The position numbers were made by a program, and so were the translations under genes. Positions 34,101 through 45,700 of a DNA stretch of 64,000 nucleotides are shown piece by piece. Location of the stretch: positions 215,495-279,494 of the forward strand of contig WNNJ02003012.1 in the NCBI GenBank assembly GCA_012934845.2. The letters run 5' to 3'. The notes beneath the pieces are model-generated. The model saw nothing but the letters and a program-made list of their open reading frames with translations, was not told the DNA's origin and made no database searches. How positions within the stretch are numbered: position 1 is the first letter of the stretch; each line of letters starts with the position of its first letter. Origin of the DNA: Pomphorhynchus laevis. Its lineage: Eukaryota; Acanthocephala; Palaeacanthocephala; Echinorhynchida; Pomphorhynchidae.

Positions 34101-36997
34101 TGTATTAATATTATATTACATATAATATTATATAATATAATTTTAATATCATATAATATTAATATTATATTACATATAATATTAATATTACATTTTCGGT
34201 TATTAACATTAGCCTTGATATGGTTATCTATATAGCTAGTTATCAAAGTTAACCTTCATAACTACCCCGGTTAGCATTGATCGCTATTCAGGTTAATCAT
34301 GATGTCATATTGTTTCTTGTTTCAATTTCGTGTTTATAAGTTGAATCGCTTAAGTACGTAGAAGAAACATAACATTCAAAGTGTTATGATCCATTAATAT
34401 TTGTTATTTTAACTTTTGCTGGTAAAATTTTATCTTCTCTGCGTTTATAAACCAGAATGCGTTAATGTGACTATATACATTCATCCAATCAATGAATTTA
34501 TCTTTTCTTCAATAAAATCCGAGTCAATGCGGACATTGAATATGTCTTGATACACTTATAAATACTATTCACTAATGGAATTTTTTTATACTCCATTAGG
34601 AAACATAGCTTATAACAGATTATCGACTTGTAATGTGCATTACAAGGTACTTGTAAGCTATAAACTTCGCTGTGTGGACTACAAGGTATAAACTAGGAAC
34701 TTTCATAGTTTCGACTTGATGGGCTCTGATAGTTCCTTTTTATCGAATTTGATGATTTAGTTTCGCTCATGAATGTCGAAATGAATTCTTTACCAACGTA
34801 AACCATTGTTTTTCAAATTTATTTAAACTTTCCACCCAACCATATTCTAAACATTGCGTTATATGGCCAGAATAAACTAAAATCCTTCAACACAATATTG
34901 GTATTGAGTAAGTTTCCACTCAACACAACCATTTATGTGTGACACCAATATTGTTTAAACTTGCGTCCATAATCCCGCGAAAATAATATGATATCCATAT
35001 GTTGGAAGCACCAAGACAGTAGTTGTGTTGAGTACCTTTTAACATGCATATAAGCAATTACAAGCATATATTCGCTGGACTTATCTTTTCGTCATTAAAA
35101 TCCGGCCTTTTTTGCAGACATTGAAACTATCCAAGACAGAAGCCCTTATCGCTCTCGTTCAAGTAAGATTAAGTTAACTCATGCTTCTCTATATTCTAGT
35201 TCGTCAACATAACTTTTAATTTACAAAATAACTAATATTTAAACGTATAGTCTCTAATCCAACGAACTAGATAATATGATCCTTACGTGATTGAAGCGTT
35301 GCATATCGTTCAGTTTTGGGATTTTATTAGTTTGAAAGTTGCATTGTATATATCGCTTTGTATAATCGAACTGCCTTAGCACAATTGTTTAAGAAAGCTA
35401 GTTTTATTACGAATTATTAAGCTTTAGCCAGAATTATTTATCTAAATATACATTGTTTTAAATATAAATTATCGAAGTTAATGCGTAAAGAAGGTGACGT
35501 GTTTTTTCAATAACTGATATTTCTAATAAATCTTTCACGTGTGCCAATTCAACCGTTAGGGCCTAGCGCTTTAATACTTTTTAAATCTATTCAATTTAGG
35601 TAAACTCTTTGACATCTACTAAGATCATTGTGAATAGTTATTTGATTTTTAGCGAGACACTTTTGGGTTGAAAGATCCAGTTTAAGGCTTGAGTAATGTC
35701 TTGATTTCAAGACTACCATTTAAAAAATTGAGCGAATTCTTTCCAACTTCATGGTTTAGTAAATGACACGTAAAAAAATGTATTCATCTAAGAATTCACT
35801 GCTATTTTGCGAGCATTGATCACGTACCGCACACCTTCAACTAAAGGTGAGAAGTATTCACCCTTATAATAAATATTGTTTTAAATATAAATTATCGAGG
35901 TTGGTAGCGTAAAGAACGTAACGTGTGTTTTTTCAAATTAATTTTATAATTGATAAAATTAATTTATGGATTGTGGAATTGTTTCAAATCAATTTCAGAT
36001 CAAAATCATCAGCATCTTCATTGAGATGTGAATTTGAAAGTTTTTATTAATGTTGGCATTCTATCTTCATTAATGTTGAGTATATAGAGTCATTTGAAAT
36101 GTATAAAACACTATATGATACCTAAATGTATTTCTTAACTGAAATTAATAAATCCCACAAACTCTGTTATTCATCCTGTGTTTGAAATGTATTACAGATG
36201 TATTGGATAAAACGCTAATGAAATGCTTTACTTTATGAATGTTTTATAAAGGTATCACAAAATGTAATATTATGTCTCATGATATTATCAATAATAATTG
36301 ATTTATCAATCAATAACTATTTTTATTTTTTGTAGGAGTAGAGACATTATTATCTATTTTACAATTTTGATTCAATATTTCGATTGCACGAGAGCACACC
36401 ATTATAAAAGATTATTTAATTGTAATCAGTTTATTATATTAAAAACTTTTACGTTTATTCAGAACTGTTCAGTATGAGTGTTTCACTTATATTCAGAACA
36501 TTATATTCATAACTTTTAAGTTTTGAATAGAATAAACTGATTACAATTGAATAATCCTTGATAATGGTGTGCCACCGAAATATTCCATCAAAATTGTATA
36601 ATAAAGAATTTTCAAACCAAAAATTGTCTAATAGAGACATAATTTACAATCTAATGACAGGTGGAGACACCAATTAAGTATTTTTATTCTTTCATTATTT
36701 AGATTAATAAGCTTACAAAGGGAGAATGTCTCATGTTAAATATTGGATCGTTGTCTACCGGCGGTCGCGTAACAGCTGTCAAATATGATCTTGCAAAGAT
36801 GCAGCTTACTCATCCTGTATGCACCGAAGTGGGTGAGAAGATCGCTTTAAGCCGTCGCGTCGAAAAGCATTGGAGGTAAGACGCACGTATTGGCTCTTTC
36901 ATCTCTAATTTCCTCTCGTTTTAGATTAATTGGATGGGGTACTGTCATGAAAGGTGTTATAGTGACACCAACAGGAGCGAAACCTGTTCTCAATTAA
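25180..36997 (+). CDS. EIF2S3: Translation initiation factor eIF2 subunit gamma, complete
   Basis: The GTPase subunit of eIF2; it carries initiator Met-tRNA to the 40S ribosome. Exons: 25180-25218, 27106-27169, 27216-27343, 28394-28515, 28564-28658, 30030-30323, 32769-32863, 32921-33065, 33541-33710, 36703-36875, 36925-36997. They sum to 1398 nt, 465 codons plus stop, close to the usual ~470. All junctions are GT-AG and in phase. Motifs: G1 GHVAHGKST (38-46), zinc-knuckle Cys 81, 86, 91, 105, 110 (CPRPGC and CDRPGC), G3 DCPGH (124-128), G4 NKID (180-183), G5 SAQLKYN (215-221), then the beta-barrel domains ([52 protein letters not shown]). No lesion is seen, so it is very probably functional. 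Introns are either 46-57 nt (four) or 475-2992 nt (six). Confidence 0.96.
29100..29390 (+). pseudogene. LINE RT C-terminal scrap in eIF2-gamma intron 5
   Basis: The GC-richer island reads [35 protein letters not shown] and LNWVKTSLG. 'KWLGHVLR(M)' followed by 'GKRPRGRP' is a well-known C-terminal signature of LINE RTs and related pseudogenes. No palm motifs or tail are found. Confidence 0.7.
29535..29926. repeat. ~95-bp direct repeat in eIF2-gamma intron 5
   Basis: 29535-29628 and 29832-29926 are near-identical (acatgttcattagtgtttcc ... gaaattgaatttga), separated by ~200 bp of AT-rich DNA. It is a simple segmental duplication or the ends of a decayed element. Confidence 0.8.
31030..31590. 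repeat. Inverted repeat with hammerhead-like cores, intron 6
   Basis: Two arms of about 250 bp face each other around a centre near 31330, where ccattaggcatgcgttgaccaatgg forms an inner hairpin. The arms share aatattgtc...aagctt and a block that, read outward from the centre of each arm, gives CTGATGAG-stem-CGAAA: minus strand 31137-31111 in the left arm, and plus strand 31511-31536 in the right arm (where CTGATG is GGATG). The intervening GACGAC/GTCGTC arms would make stem II. No stem I or stem III closing is evident, so a working ribozyme is not shown. It looks like a fold-back element. Confidence 0.6.
35450..35935. repeat. Direct repeat in eIF2-gamma intron 9
   Basis: A ~60-bp word (ttgttttaaatataaattatcgaag..., ...gcgtaaagaaggtgacgtg) at 35453-35515 recurs diverged at 35877-35937. 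The rest of intron 9 (33711-36702) is AT-rich. It contains short AT palindromes at 34085-34190, a ccaatattg inverted pair at 34895-34960, and the inverted repeat at 36395-36565. I see no coding sequence in it. Confidence 0.65.
36395..36565. repeat. Inverted repeat just before eIF2-gamma exon 10
   Basis: gcacaccattataaaagatt...taattgtaatcagtttatta on the left is mirrored by aataaactgattacaattga...ataatggtgtgcc on the right, with arms of ~45 bp and a ~75-bp loop. It probably is a fold-back MITE. Confidence 0.7.
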
Positions 36998-37758
36998 TCA
37001 TATTCAATTGTTTAGTTGTGTTTAGTAAATCTGTTTAACAAATACATGCATTTCATTGTGTTTTTCAACAATATCGGGTTACTTACTGTTTTTAAATCGA
37101 TTTTATTTCATTAATTATGAAATATTAATAAAATATTATTTTATATGATAAAATAATAAAATATTATTTCAAATGAAATATCATTTTACGACTAATAAAT
37201 TAATTATCAGTAAATAATTAATTGGTTTTAATTTTTTTAATTATTAATTATTAATAATAATTAATTACGATTTTATTAATTATGTGTTTAATATTTAATG
37301 TAAATTTTTATCGTTACATCCTATATTGATATTGGATATCAGATTAAGCTCAATATTCTAATTTAATATGATTTAAATAATTTTATAAAAATTTTATTTA
37401 AATTAAATAATTTTTTCTAATTTAATAATTTTAATTTAATATGCTAATTTTTCCGTACATAAATATTCAATTAATTCCGCGTCATTGTTTAAAAATGGTG
37501 AAAATAATTACTTATTTATTACAATTATTTTTAAATGATTTTAAATGATTGAGAATCTTATGAAGGATCATATGTGATTCTCGTTATTTGAGTCAATAAG
37601 AAACCATAATTCTTATATTGGTAAGCTGAAACTTGTCGAGATAATAATTATAGTCATTATAACCTTGGGAATATTTTGCTGCATGTTTTATACTAGCAAA
37701 TAGTACCAGATCACACAGTAATTTCTTATTAGAAATCAGCTTTGTATCCGTATTTAAG

Positions 37759-38037
37759 TTGTTAGTACTCTATATATTCATACTCATAACGTGCTTTCTT
37801 TTCGCTACTGAAGTACCGACAATACCAGCGTTTCGCTACTGCTTTTATTTTGATGCCACCGCCGTGCAATGGACATCCAATGATCATCAGAAGACTGATA
37901 TTTTGTTTAATTGCCGTGGACGAAGTTATGTTTACTTTTTTAATTTGTGTTTTCTTGATTCAGAACATTCAAATATTTGTTCTTGTGTCGTCTTACGTGC
38001 CCATACAAGAGAAAATAAGATCAGCTTATTATGTTAA
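37759..38037 (+). CDS. Hypothetical short ORF, signal-like N-terminus
   Basis: 92 residues starting MLVLYIFILITCFLFATEVP, which looks like a signal peptide or one membrane segment, followed by a mixed region with seven Cys (FRYCFYFDAT..., FNCRGRS, CSCVVLR). I recognise no family. It lies 760 bp after the eIF2-gamma stop in AT-rich DNA. A second frame is open over the same span (37850-38056), which weakens the case. No promoter or splice evidence was found, and it could be chance. Confidence 0.2.
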   Translation: MLVLYIFILITCFLFATEVPTIPAFRYCFYFDATAVQWTSNDHQKTDILFNCRGRSYVYFFNLCFLDSEHSNICSCVVLRAHTRENKISLLC

Positions 38038-38071
38038 TGGTTATTTAAATAAATAATAATTATTATAAAAA

Positions 38072-38115
38072 TAGGTTACCCGCAAATTGATCCTTTAATT
38101 AATTTATTCAATGAT
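38072..38115 (-). repeat. Solo 3' end of the RLE-type RT element
   Basis: ggttacccgcaaattgatcc followed by tttaattaatttattcaat is almost identical to 39797-39842, which is the 3' UTR of the RLE-RT fragment there, and similar to 43133-43155 (ggttacccgcaaatgggccc). No coding sequence follows here. A weaker copy (ggttaccctcgaatgggtcc) is at 40325. Confidence 0.6.
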
Positions 38116-38900
38116 TTTTCTGCAAATAAATTTTGACGTTAATTATTTTTACTTAAAATATTGTTCAAAATAAATGTTAATTATTTTTTAAAGAAAATAA
38201 CAATTTTTTAAAGATAATTATAAAATATATTGCACTCGTAAACATTGCATTCAATAAAGCGTTTTTGTAGCACGAATTTTGTCTGACATGCATTTAAATT
38301 CATTAGGTTCTCTGTCATTTACAAAATTGTTTTAGAAGTTTTTGACTTAAGGAAATATACAAATTTGTAATCTTTTAGTTAAGATTTCATTACGATATGT
38401 TACTTGTCTGGACTAGTGCCCGATGCCAGTTACAGAAAGCATATGATGCAATTATATCGGCGAATATCTATAAAAAATAAAAACCTGATATAATTCGTCA
38501 AAGTCACATCAAAATCTTTAAAGCCATTAAAATTTCAACGCTGTACAATAAAGAAAATTAAAATAATTTTAACAATATTTTTTTAATTTTAAAAAGTGAT
38601 TGATTAACTAAAGAGACGTTGATGAAAATAATATTAGCCAAAATGGTGATTAAATCAAAGCGTTTTAATTTCAGCTTTTATTAAGACTAGGAAACTGGAG
38701 AATTTGATTATTAAATCGGAATAACACCTAATCTACAATGATAGTATTTTAAATTTTTAGAAATTAATGTAAAATAACCTCAAAACCAGTTTGTATTGTT
38801 ATATTTTAATATCTGAAATTTGATACGAATAAATTTAATTCATAAAGTATTTCAAGATTGTGTATATTGAAGTATAAATGGAAATTAATATGAAATTATG

Positions 38901-39075
38901 AGAAAGAATGACGAATGCCGTTTCGTCATCACTATGACTCATCAGTGCCAGTTCCCTCCCACTGCTGGATGCAGAGGAGGACTAGCACTTTGCTAGTCCT
39001 CCTCTGCATCCAGCAGTGGGAGGGAACTGGCACTGATGAGTCATAGTGATGACGAAACGGCATTCGTCATTCTTT
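38901..39075. repeat. Hammerhead-ribozyme palindrome (head-to-head)
   Basis: A near-perfect inverted repeat of ~85-bp arms is centred on gactagcactttgctagtc (38980-38998). Each arm carries a complete hammerhead core. Right arm, plus strand: CTGATGA 39033-39039, stem II GTCAT/ATGAC with loop AGTG (39040-39053), GAAA 39054-39057. Left arm, minus strand: the same core at 38945-38921. Stem I of the right arm can close: TGCTAG 38991-38996 with CTGGCA 39027-39032, plus inner CCTCC/GGAGG and CTGC/GCAG. The expected cleavage triplet GUC is CTT (38988-38990) and stem III pairing is broken on that side. Confidence 0.75.
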
Positions 39076-39796
39076 CGCGTCGGGCTTATATGATTACTAA
39101 AAATTCACGCGGTAAGGTGTCATGAACTTTTGATTATTAAAGATAAATATAGAAGAAATTATGAGTAATGAACTTTTAATTGATAAATGATTTTATTTAA
39201 TTATAAATTATGAATTTGTATTATTGATATAGTGAAATTTATGTTTAAGGAAACACGTTATTTTAGATTCGTTTTGGTTTCACAGAAACATGTGTGGCTG
39301 TGGATATGAAAACCAATTTCAAAATATTAATAGCAATCGATAAGAAATGCAGCCACAAATTATCATGAAAAATAAAATATTTCCTTCGATATTTAAAACT
39401 TTTATTACGAATTATCAGTCACTGAAAACAAACTAAAGTTTATCATTTGGTATCTTTCATTTCCTCAATCTGAAATAGTTAAAGCCCGCAGATTGTATAT
39501 TTCAAATTGTTCTACATATTTTACTGCTGAATTTAAGGTACTTTTTTAAGCTTCACTCGAGTCTTTCTACAGTATTTGTATGAATTCTTGAATCTTCGCT
39601 ATTAACCAAGCCGATTTATGGTTGACTGAAAAAATTTACTGAGTAATCAAAAAAGAATTTTTACGATTCTGAGTTTTTATGGAATAAACTGCAAATTTTA
39701 CATTTAGTTTAGATTATTAATAATAATTAATAATTAATAATAATTAATATTATTAATAATATTAATTATTATTATAGTTTATTTTTTTACAATTAG

Positions 39797-40128
39797 AAAG
39801 GTTACCCGCAAATTGATCCTTTAATTAATTAATTTATTCAATCAGATCAATGTAGACGATAAATTCCGCAAGGACGATGGATTGCAGAACGTGGAGCGCG
39901 GATGCAGCGCGAGCACATCTTTGCCGGAATCACGCCGATTCGAGATCGTAGTTTTCGAATTTCATCCGCGTACAAAGTCCGGTTTATCCGAGCCGTTTCA
40001 CCTGCTATCTTTTGGAACAGTGTTGCGCATTCCTTGCCGTTTCCACCGTAACACGAGAGGATAACGGGAGTAAAAAAGGCACGCTCAACCTCCACGATTC
40101 TTTCAAGATATTTGCTCCTTTTCCAAGA
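39797..40128 (-). pseudogene. RLE-type RT element, extreme 3' fragment
   Basis: The minus strand encodes KRSKYLERIVEVERAFFTPV, ILSCYGGNGKECATLFQKIA and LRSRIGVIPAKMCSRCIRAP. This matches the ends of the 43-44 kb copy (KRSKYLERITEFERGSLVPA; LANKRASRYPDELTKLRTRL) and the 11.5 kb copy. It stops near 39848 and continues as the conserved 3' UTR to 39797. The 5' side is truncated at about 40128. Confidence 0.8.
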
Positions 40129-40427
40129 TGCATAAAATACTATCAGTCTAGATTAGTTGTTATTCCGATTTAATAATCAAATTCTTCAGTTTCCTAGTCT
40201 TAATAAAAGCTGAAATTAAAACGCTTTGATTTAATCACCATGTTTTAATAATTTTTTAATATTATTTTTTTATTTTTATTTTTTTATTATTATTTTTAAT
40301 CAATAATTTATAACAAGACTACAAGGTTACCCTCGAATGGGTCCTTAAAAAATAATGTTTGCTAAGAAAGAGCTGTCAAATTCAGCGAGATGTTAATAAT
40401 TATTATTAATAAATAATTAATAATAAC

Positions 40428-40715
40428 GAAAAGGTGTAATTGAACCCACTGCGCCTATCGGCATGTGGTAAAAAAACAAAAACATAATGTTTGACGACGC
40501 ATTTTTTTCTTCGAAAAACAATTAATTTCGAAAATCTTTGAATGTCAAAGAATATTAAGCTTATTGAATGTTAGTCTGCGCGTTCCCTCTCGAACTTCTC
40601 GGGGCTCGGAGGCACGCGTATGAAGCACGGGCCACTATTAATATTAATAAAGAGGTGTTATTGAACCCACTGCGCGTCTCGGCATGGGGTTAAAAAAACT
40701 AAAACATAATTATAC
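40428..40715. repeat. ~60-bp direct repeat in intergenic DNA
   Basis: 40428-40487 and 40650-40712 share ggtgt-attgaacccactgcgc...cggcatg-ggt and a following aaaaaaac-aaaacataa. The GC content is higher than the surroundings, so both are probably pieces of one dispersed element. From 40740 to 41190 a looser ~40-bp motif (aaattggctcacagaaattg, ggattacagtaattg) recurs. Confidence 0.6.
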
Positions 40716-41169
40716 ATAAAAAACAATAGCAATGGCAGTAATAATTGTTTGGAAAATTAGCTCACATTAGTTTGATTCGCAGCAATTGTTTCACATAAAA
40801 TGCAAATTAGATCACATCAATCGTTTACAAATAAATTGGCTCACAGAAATTGTTCCATAGACATTGAAAATTGGATTACAGTAATTGAGTCATTGAAATC
40901 GTCTTGTTGGACTATTTCAATGACTCATTTCAATCTGATGGAGGACCACCATGTGTATCGTCAATATAGTGCATGCTGAGGGACGAAACAACGATGATAC
41001 AGAGACGTCCACTGATGAGTCCCGCTCTGTGGAGTTGTCTGGACAGCATGCTTTCTGTCGTAATGCAACCTGATAGCTGAAGCTATTATGTAGCCAGCTA
41101 AAATACAAGTTAGTCGAAGAGATCCGGAAATATCTCAACAAAAAGATTACAGTAATTGTTTGGAAAATT

Positions 41170-41771
41170 GGATTACCTTTGTAGTGTTATACACAAGTCG
41201 TTTATTGATTGGAGCGACAGCTGAGATAGATGAGGACAAACAAAAGCGTGATAAATAGAAAAACAGGAAGTCTTACACAAAATACAAATGCAGGAGTCAG
41301 AACGAGTATGCAGTGGTATCCTCTTTACATAGAACTTGTCATGGTACCCGTGAACTGACATTCGCCACACAAGGGGACGCTTAACACAACAAGGCGAGCG
41401 CCATGACGACTGTGTTAAAACTATAGAATGGAGAAACTCTGGATCCAAACTTGCTTTCTTAGCTTCGAATCAAGCAACGTGTGTGGGAAAGATTGGAGTC
41501 AGTGGCAGTTTAAACAACGACTTAAAGTGACTGAAAGTGGGTCCTTTGAAAGAAGAAAAACGACAGTGGAAGAAAAATTTTTTGAAATACTCACTATGCG
41601 TTTGATAAAGCGCCACATGCAGCGATCGATTTGCTCAAAGTTTGAAACTGTTAAGTCGGGCCAAAATGCAACTAAAGCATACTGGATTGTGAGCAAAAGC
41701 ATAACCTCGAAGTAGCGAAGGGCATCTTCGAAAGATAACTTGCCCAAATAAGAGTTCAAGACAGAAAGCAT
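41170..41771 (-). pseudogene. LINE C-terminal fragment (family C-like)
   Basis: Minus-strand frames 41771-41499 (LTVSNFEQIDRCMWRFIKRI) and 41448-41173 (EFLHSIVLTQSSWRSPCC; CILCKTSCFSIYHAFVCPHL) form the end of a LINE ORF2, including a C-x2-C...H...C cluster common at LINE C-termini. FEQIDR-x2-W is shared with the fragment at 1442-1852. No palm motifs are present. Confidence 0.7.
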
Positions 41772-41779
41772 GGAAATTT

Positions 41780-42740
41780 TTACACATTTATTATCTAAAT
41801 GACCCGTAAAAGATCAACGGTAGGAGAGGAGAACGCCCAAATAATTGTAATGCAGACAAAAATCTAGACAAAAATTATTATATTAGATTATATATATGAA
41901 TTATGAAGAATATCAATTATATACAAGTAGAATATATCATAATATAATATATGATTATAATCTATATTAGATTATAGATTATTATATAATCCATATATAT
42001 TAGATTATATTATTATATATTATTATTTTTAATTATTATATTAGATTATATATATGAATTATGAAGAATAAAATTTATAATATTACGAAAATTTATAATA
42101 CTAAATATATTCTTGACTAATAGAAATGCAATATTTTTACACCGTAATGTTGGCATATTATAAGATCTAAGCCACGTCGAGTTGAAATCGACTCGAAGAA
42201 AATATTTGATATTTATTGATAACGAATTTTAATAGTTCAATGCAGTGACTTAAACATCGTATTATACCGGTAACTGTATACGTTCCAGCTTTATATAAAA
42301 CTGTATTTTTCGGATCTAGCGATTAGTTTAATAGGATGCTCGCTGTTATAGTATAATTTACAATAATTATAGCTAATACTGATATAATAATCATTTTAAA
42401 TTTTAATTGATTTTATAAAATTGATTTTTATTTTAAATTTTAATAATAAATTATATCGTTATATAAATTGTATAATATATTAAAAAAATATTATATAAAA
42501 AGTATATTATAGAATGACATTAAATAAATGCAGCGCACCATTAATGGACAATCTTGACAGTTGACGATATTCATGCATATACTTTGCATCTTATTTCCGT
42601 AATGTGTTTAAAAATAATATTAAAATATTAAATTTACAATATACAAATCAACAAAAAAAATATTAATAAATTTTTTTGATTAATGTCGGTATTATCATCA
42701 AAATTTAAAAATTTAGATTATTTTTATCGTATCGATAATA
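41780..42740. other. AT-rich DNA upstream of the GAPVD1-like gene
   Basis: Runs of atata/attat dominate, with short inverted runs (41880-42060). No ORF, RNA gene or element is recognisable. The promoter of the next gene is presumably here but is not identifiable by eye. Confidence 0.5.
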
Positions 42741-45700
42741 ATGATAAGCGACGATTCAATTGATTACCAATGCCGCATTGCTTTGGAAAATCCAAAGGCA
42801 ATAATAGAAGAATCGGAAATTCAACGTCTAGAATCAAAAGTAAGCTTATTTCGTTGATAAAATGCTTCTGCAAAAAATCTAAAAGAATTTATTTTTTATT
42901 AAAATTAAATACTTGAAAATAATTGGAAATGAAGACCAAAAATTATAGTGCTTATTGATTAAATGTAATATTAAATTTACATTTAATTTTTTAAAAAGCT
43001 AATAATTAAATTATTGATTATTTGATTAATATTTTATAATTAATAATTATTAGTTGAAGAATTGCAAGGTAGGGAATTATTATAATAATTTTAATTTTTT
43101 TTACAATCTATTATTATTTTACAATCTCTGGGTTACCCGCAAATGGGCCCGTAAATGAGAATTCAGTTCAGTTTGGGTTCAAAATTCTGGACGTCCGATT
43201 GCAGATCGCGTTCCTCTGATGCATCGCGATGCCATTTTTGCAAGTAATAGGCCTAGACGCGTTCTAAGCTTTGTAAGCTCGTCGGGGTATCTGCTTGCTC
43301 GCTTATTTGCCAATTTAGATGCGATCCGTCTTAAAAGTTGTGTGGCATTGTCACCGCTTCCACCTGAGAATGAGAAGACGGCGGGTACAAGAGACCCCCG
43401 CTCGAACTCTGTTATTCTTTCGAGATATTTACTGCGCTTTCGCTGTTGGTAGTACTTATAGCAGGACTCTGGTGTCTTGGAGGAGTTGGACTGAGCGAAA
43501 GCGTTAAACACGCAAATGTCGAAGAAAGTTCGCTCACTCCTATCACCAAACAACCCTGAGCATGCAATGTCGAGCCTAGCATCACGGTCTTTTGTCGTTG
43601 AGCCGTTTCTAAAGTCAAAGTTTGGCGGGACTGGTGTAAGCAGCGGCTCGACTTGTACGTTATACGATGTTTCTGTTAGCTGATAGGCAATAAAATCGCG
43701 CACGGCATCGTGTCGCATCGACGGAAGACCACCGAATGGGCATGAGAGAGCATGGGCAACTGTATTAATCTGCCTACATTTACATTGAGTTGGTGCGGAT
43801 TTAGGCGTAATTCCGTATCTAGAAGAAATAGAATCACAAAACTCGATGTTACTTAATCGAGTTGCTCGATCGAATGTAGGATATCCGGATAGCCATGACG
43901 AAGCCCCTGTTGTTGAAGCATGCTCAATTGCGGTACACAGAATTCCACTCGCATTGCTCAAAATATCTTCTTGGTCAAGCTTTTCACTAGAGGCTTTTGC
44001 TGCCCGTAAATTTTTAATAATTGTCTCCTGCATAGAATTAAGTACCGAGCCAATATATCCTTGTATGCTTGGCTCACACACTGAGGTCGATGATCGATAT
44101 TCGTTGCTTGGTAACGTGGACGGATCTCTAATGCATAAACCGCCGTTGCGAAAACTCAACTGGCATGTGCGCCATAAGGTATCGTCTTGAGAAATATTAA
44201 TGTCAAAAATATGTGATATTGTAGACTTTAGTTTCAGTGTCAGAGATGCGAACCACGCAGAGGGGCATTCATAGCATCGTTGAGTATGTGTCCATTTATG
44301 CTGAATAGACTTAATTAAGCACACGTATGCAACCTGAGTGTCTAACTCTCCTACTTTCTTCAACTGTGACACTAATGTGCAAAGGGAGGAAACTGATGAT
44401 CGTATAAACGTCTCTATGTATTCGGCTGATCCGATTGGTACTCCAAGAACGGGTAAGCCATCCTCAACGATGGAGACTCCAGCGTTATCAAGTAACGATT
44501 GGAAAGTCGAGATGTCGTTCCCGTTGGAATATACCTTGCATTTTCCCGGATTCAAGTGTACGCCATATGAGGGGCCGAAGGATTGAAGCAACTTAAATGC
44601 TTCAATGACATCTTGTGGGGAACCTATGAGGTTGCCGTCGTCTGCGTACCATAACTGTTTTATGTTTGGGCAAGTTCTTTTGATACGGAGTAGTAACGGA
44701 AGTGTTGCAGAGGCAAATGCTGCCATCGAAAAGACGTCGCCCTGTGTAAATCCTTCAGCAGATAGTAAGAATAATTAATAATAATTTTAATACTAATTAT
44801 AATAATTAATAATTAATAATTTAAATATATTTATTATTAAGTAAAAAAGAGACGTTTTACTATAAATTCGTATTCTGATAAATAATCTTTTTAATCAAAT
44901 GTTCCACATTTATATTCAAATATAGGCTTTTTGCAGTTTCGTTTTTAAAGTGTAGATTTGTAATAGCAAAAATCTACAAAAGCATTTGACACAACCATTA
45001 ATATTCATTAATTTCGTTTCATTTACTCTTCAATTTACGGGTAATGATCAATCGTTTGAAATTAACATAAATCTATAGTACATGATCAAAGACAGTATTG
45101 TATATGAATTTAATTCGAGCACATACGAACTGTTATTAAAGATAATTAAAGATATTTTATATCAAAAGTATGAAATGACAGTCAACGCCAATACTTGTAC
45201 TATTATATTCAGGATCTGATGTTGCTCAAAGCCTCACGTAAAGCAGTATTTACTGATCGCAACGAAATCAATTCGCGCTCATTCATTAATTCATCCTCAT
45301 CGTCTAGATTTAGTGCGGTCTTCATTGTATCTGACATGTGGTCGATTTTGCTTCACTGCTTTTGTATTCTCTGGAGTGCAAATTATTAAACACGTTTTAT
45401 GATTTATTTTTAAAAATATCAATAAATATTAATAAAGCATTTTATTAAGATTATTAAAAATTACATATTCTTAAAATAAATATTCGTAAATAAATATTTG
45501 TAAAATAGATATTAAAATTAATATTATTAAATCAGCTAACTGAGTCTACGTATTTAATATAATTATAAAATAAACAAAACAAATCAAAATTTAATAATTA
45601 AATAATAAAATTAATAATTGTTTTTAGATTTTCTATAATTTAAATCAAGTTAAAAAATGAAATTTAAAATAAACGTCATTTTTATGAATTGACTAATAAA

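Larger units (their letters stand above)
38638..40250. mobile_element. Composite unit with ~110-bp terminal inverted repeats
   Basis: 38638-38750 (gccaaaatggtgattaaatc ... aatgatagtatttta) is the inverse complement of 40131-40250 (ataaaatactatcagtctag ... gatttaatcaccatgtttta) with few differences. Between them are the hammerhead palindrome at 38901-39075, AT-rich DNA and the RLE-RT fragment at 39797-40128. It could be one element mobilised as a unit, or an inverted duplication. I saw no transposase. Confidence 0.55.

Noticed and set aside
40970-41080. Possible hammerhead: GGGACGAAAC before CTGATGAGTCCC, with GCATGCTG/CAGCATGC outside
   Set aside because: The order would need a type II layout, but only about 20 bases separate GAAA from CUGAUGA and no stem I or stem III can form. 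The plus strand also reads as an ordinary peptide (DDTETSTDESRSVELSG), so the match may be chance.
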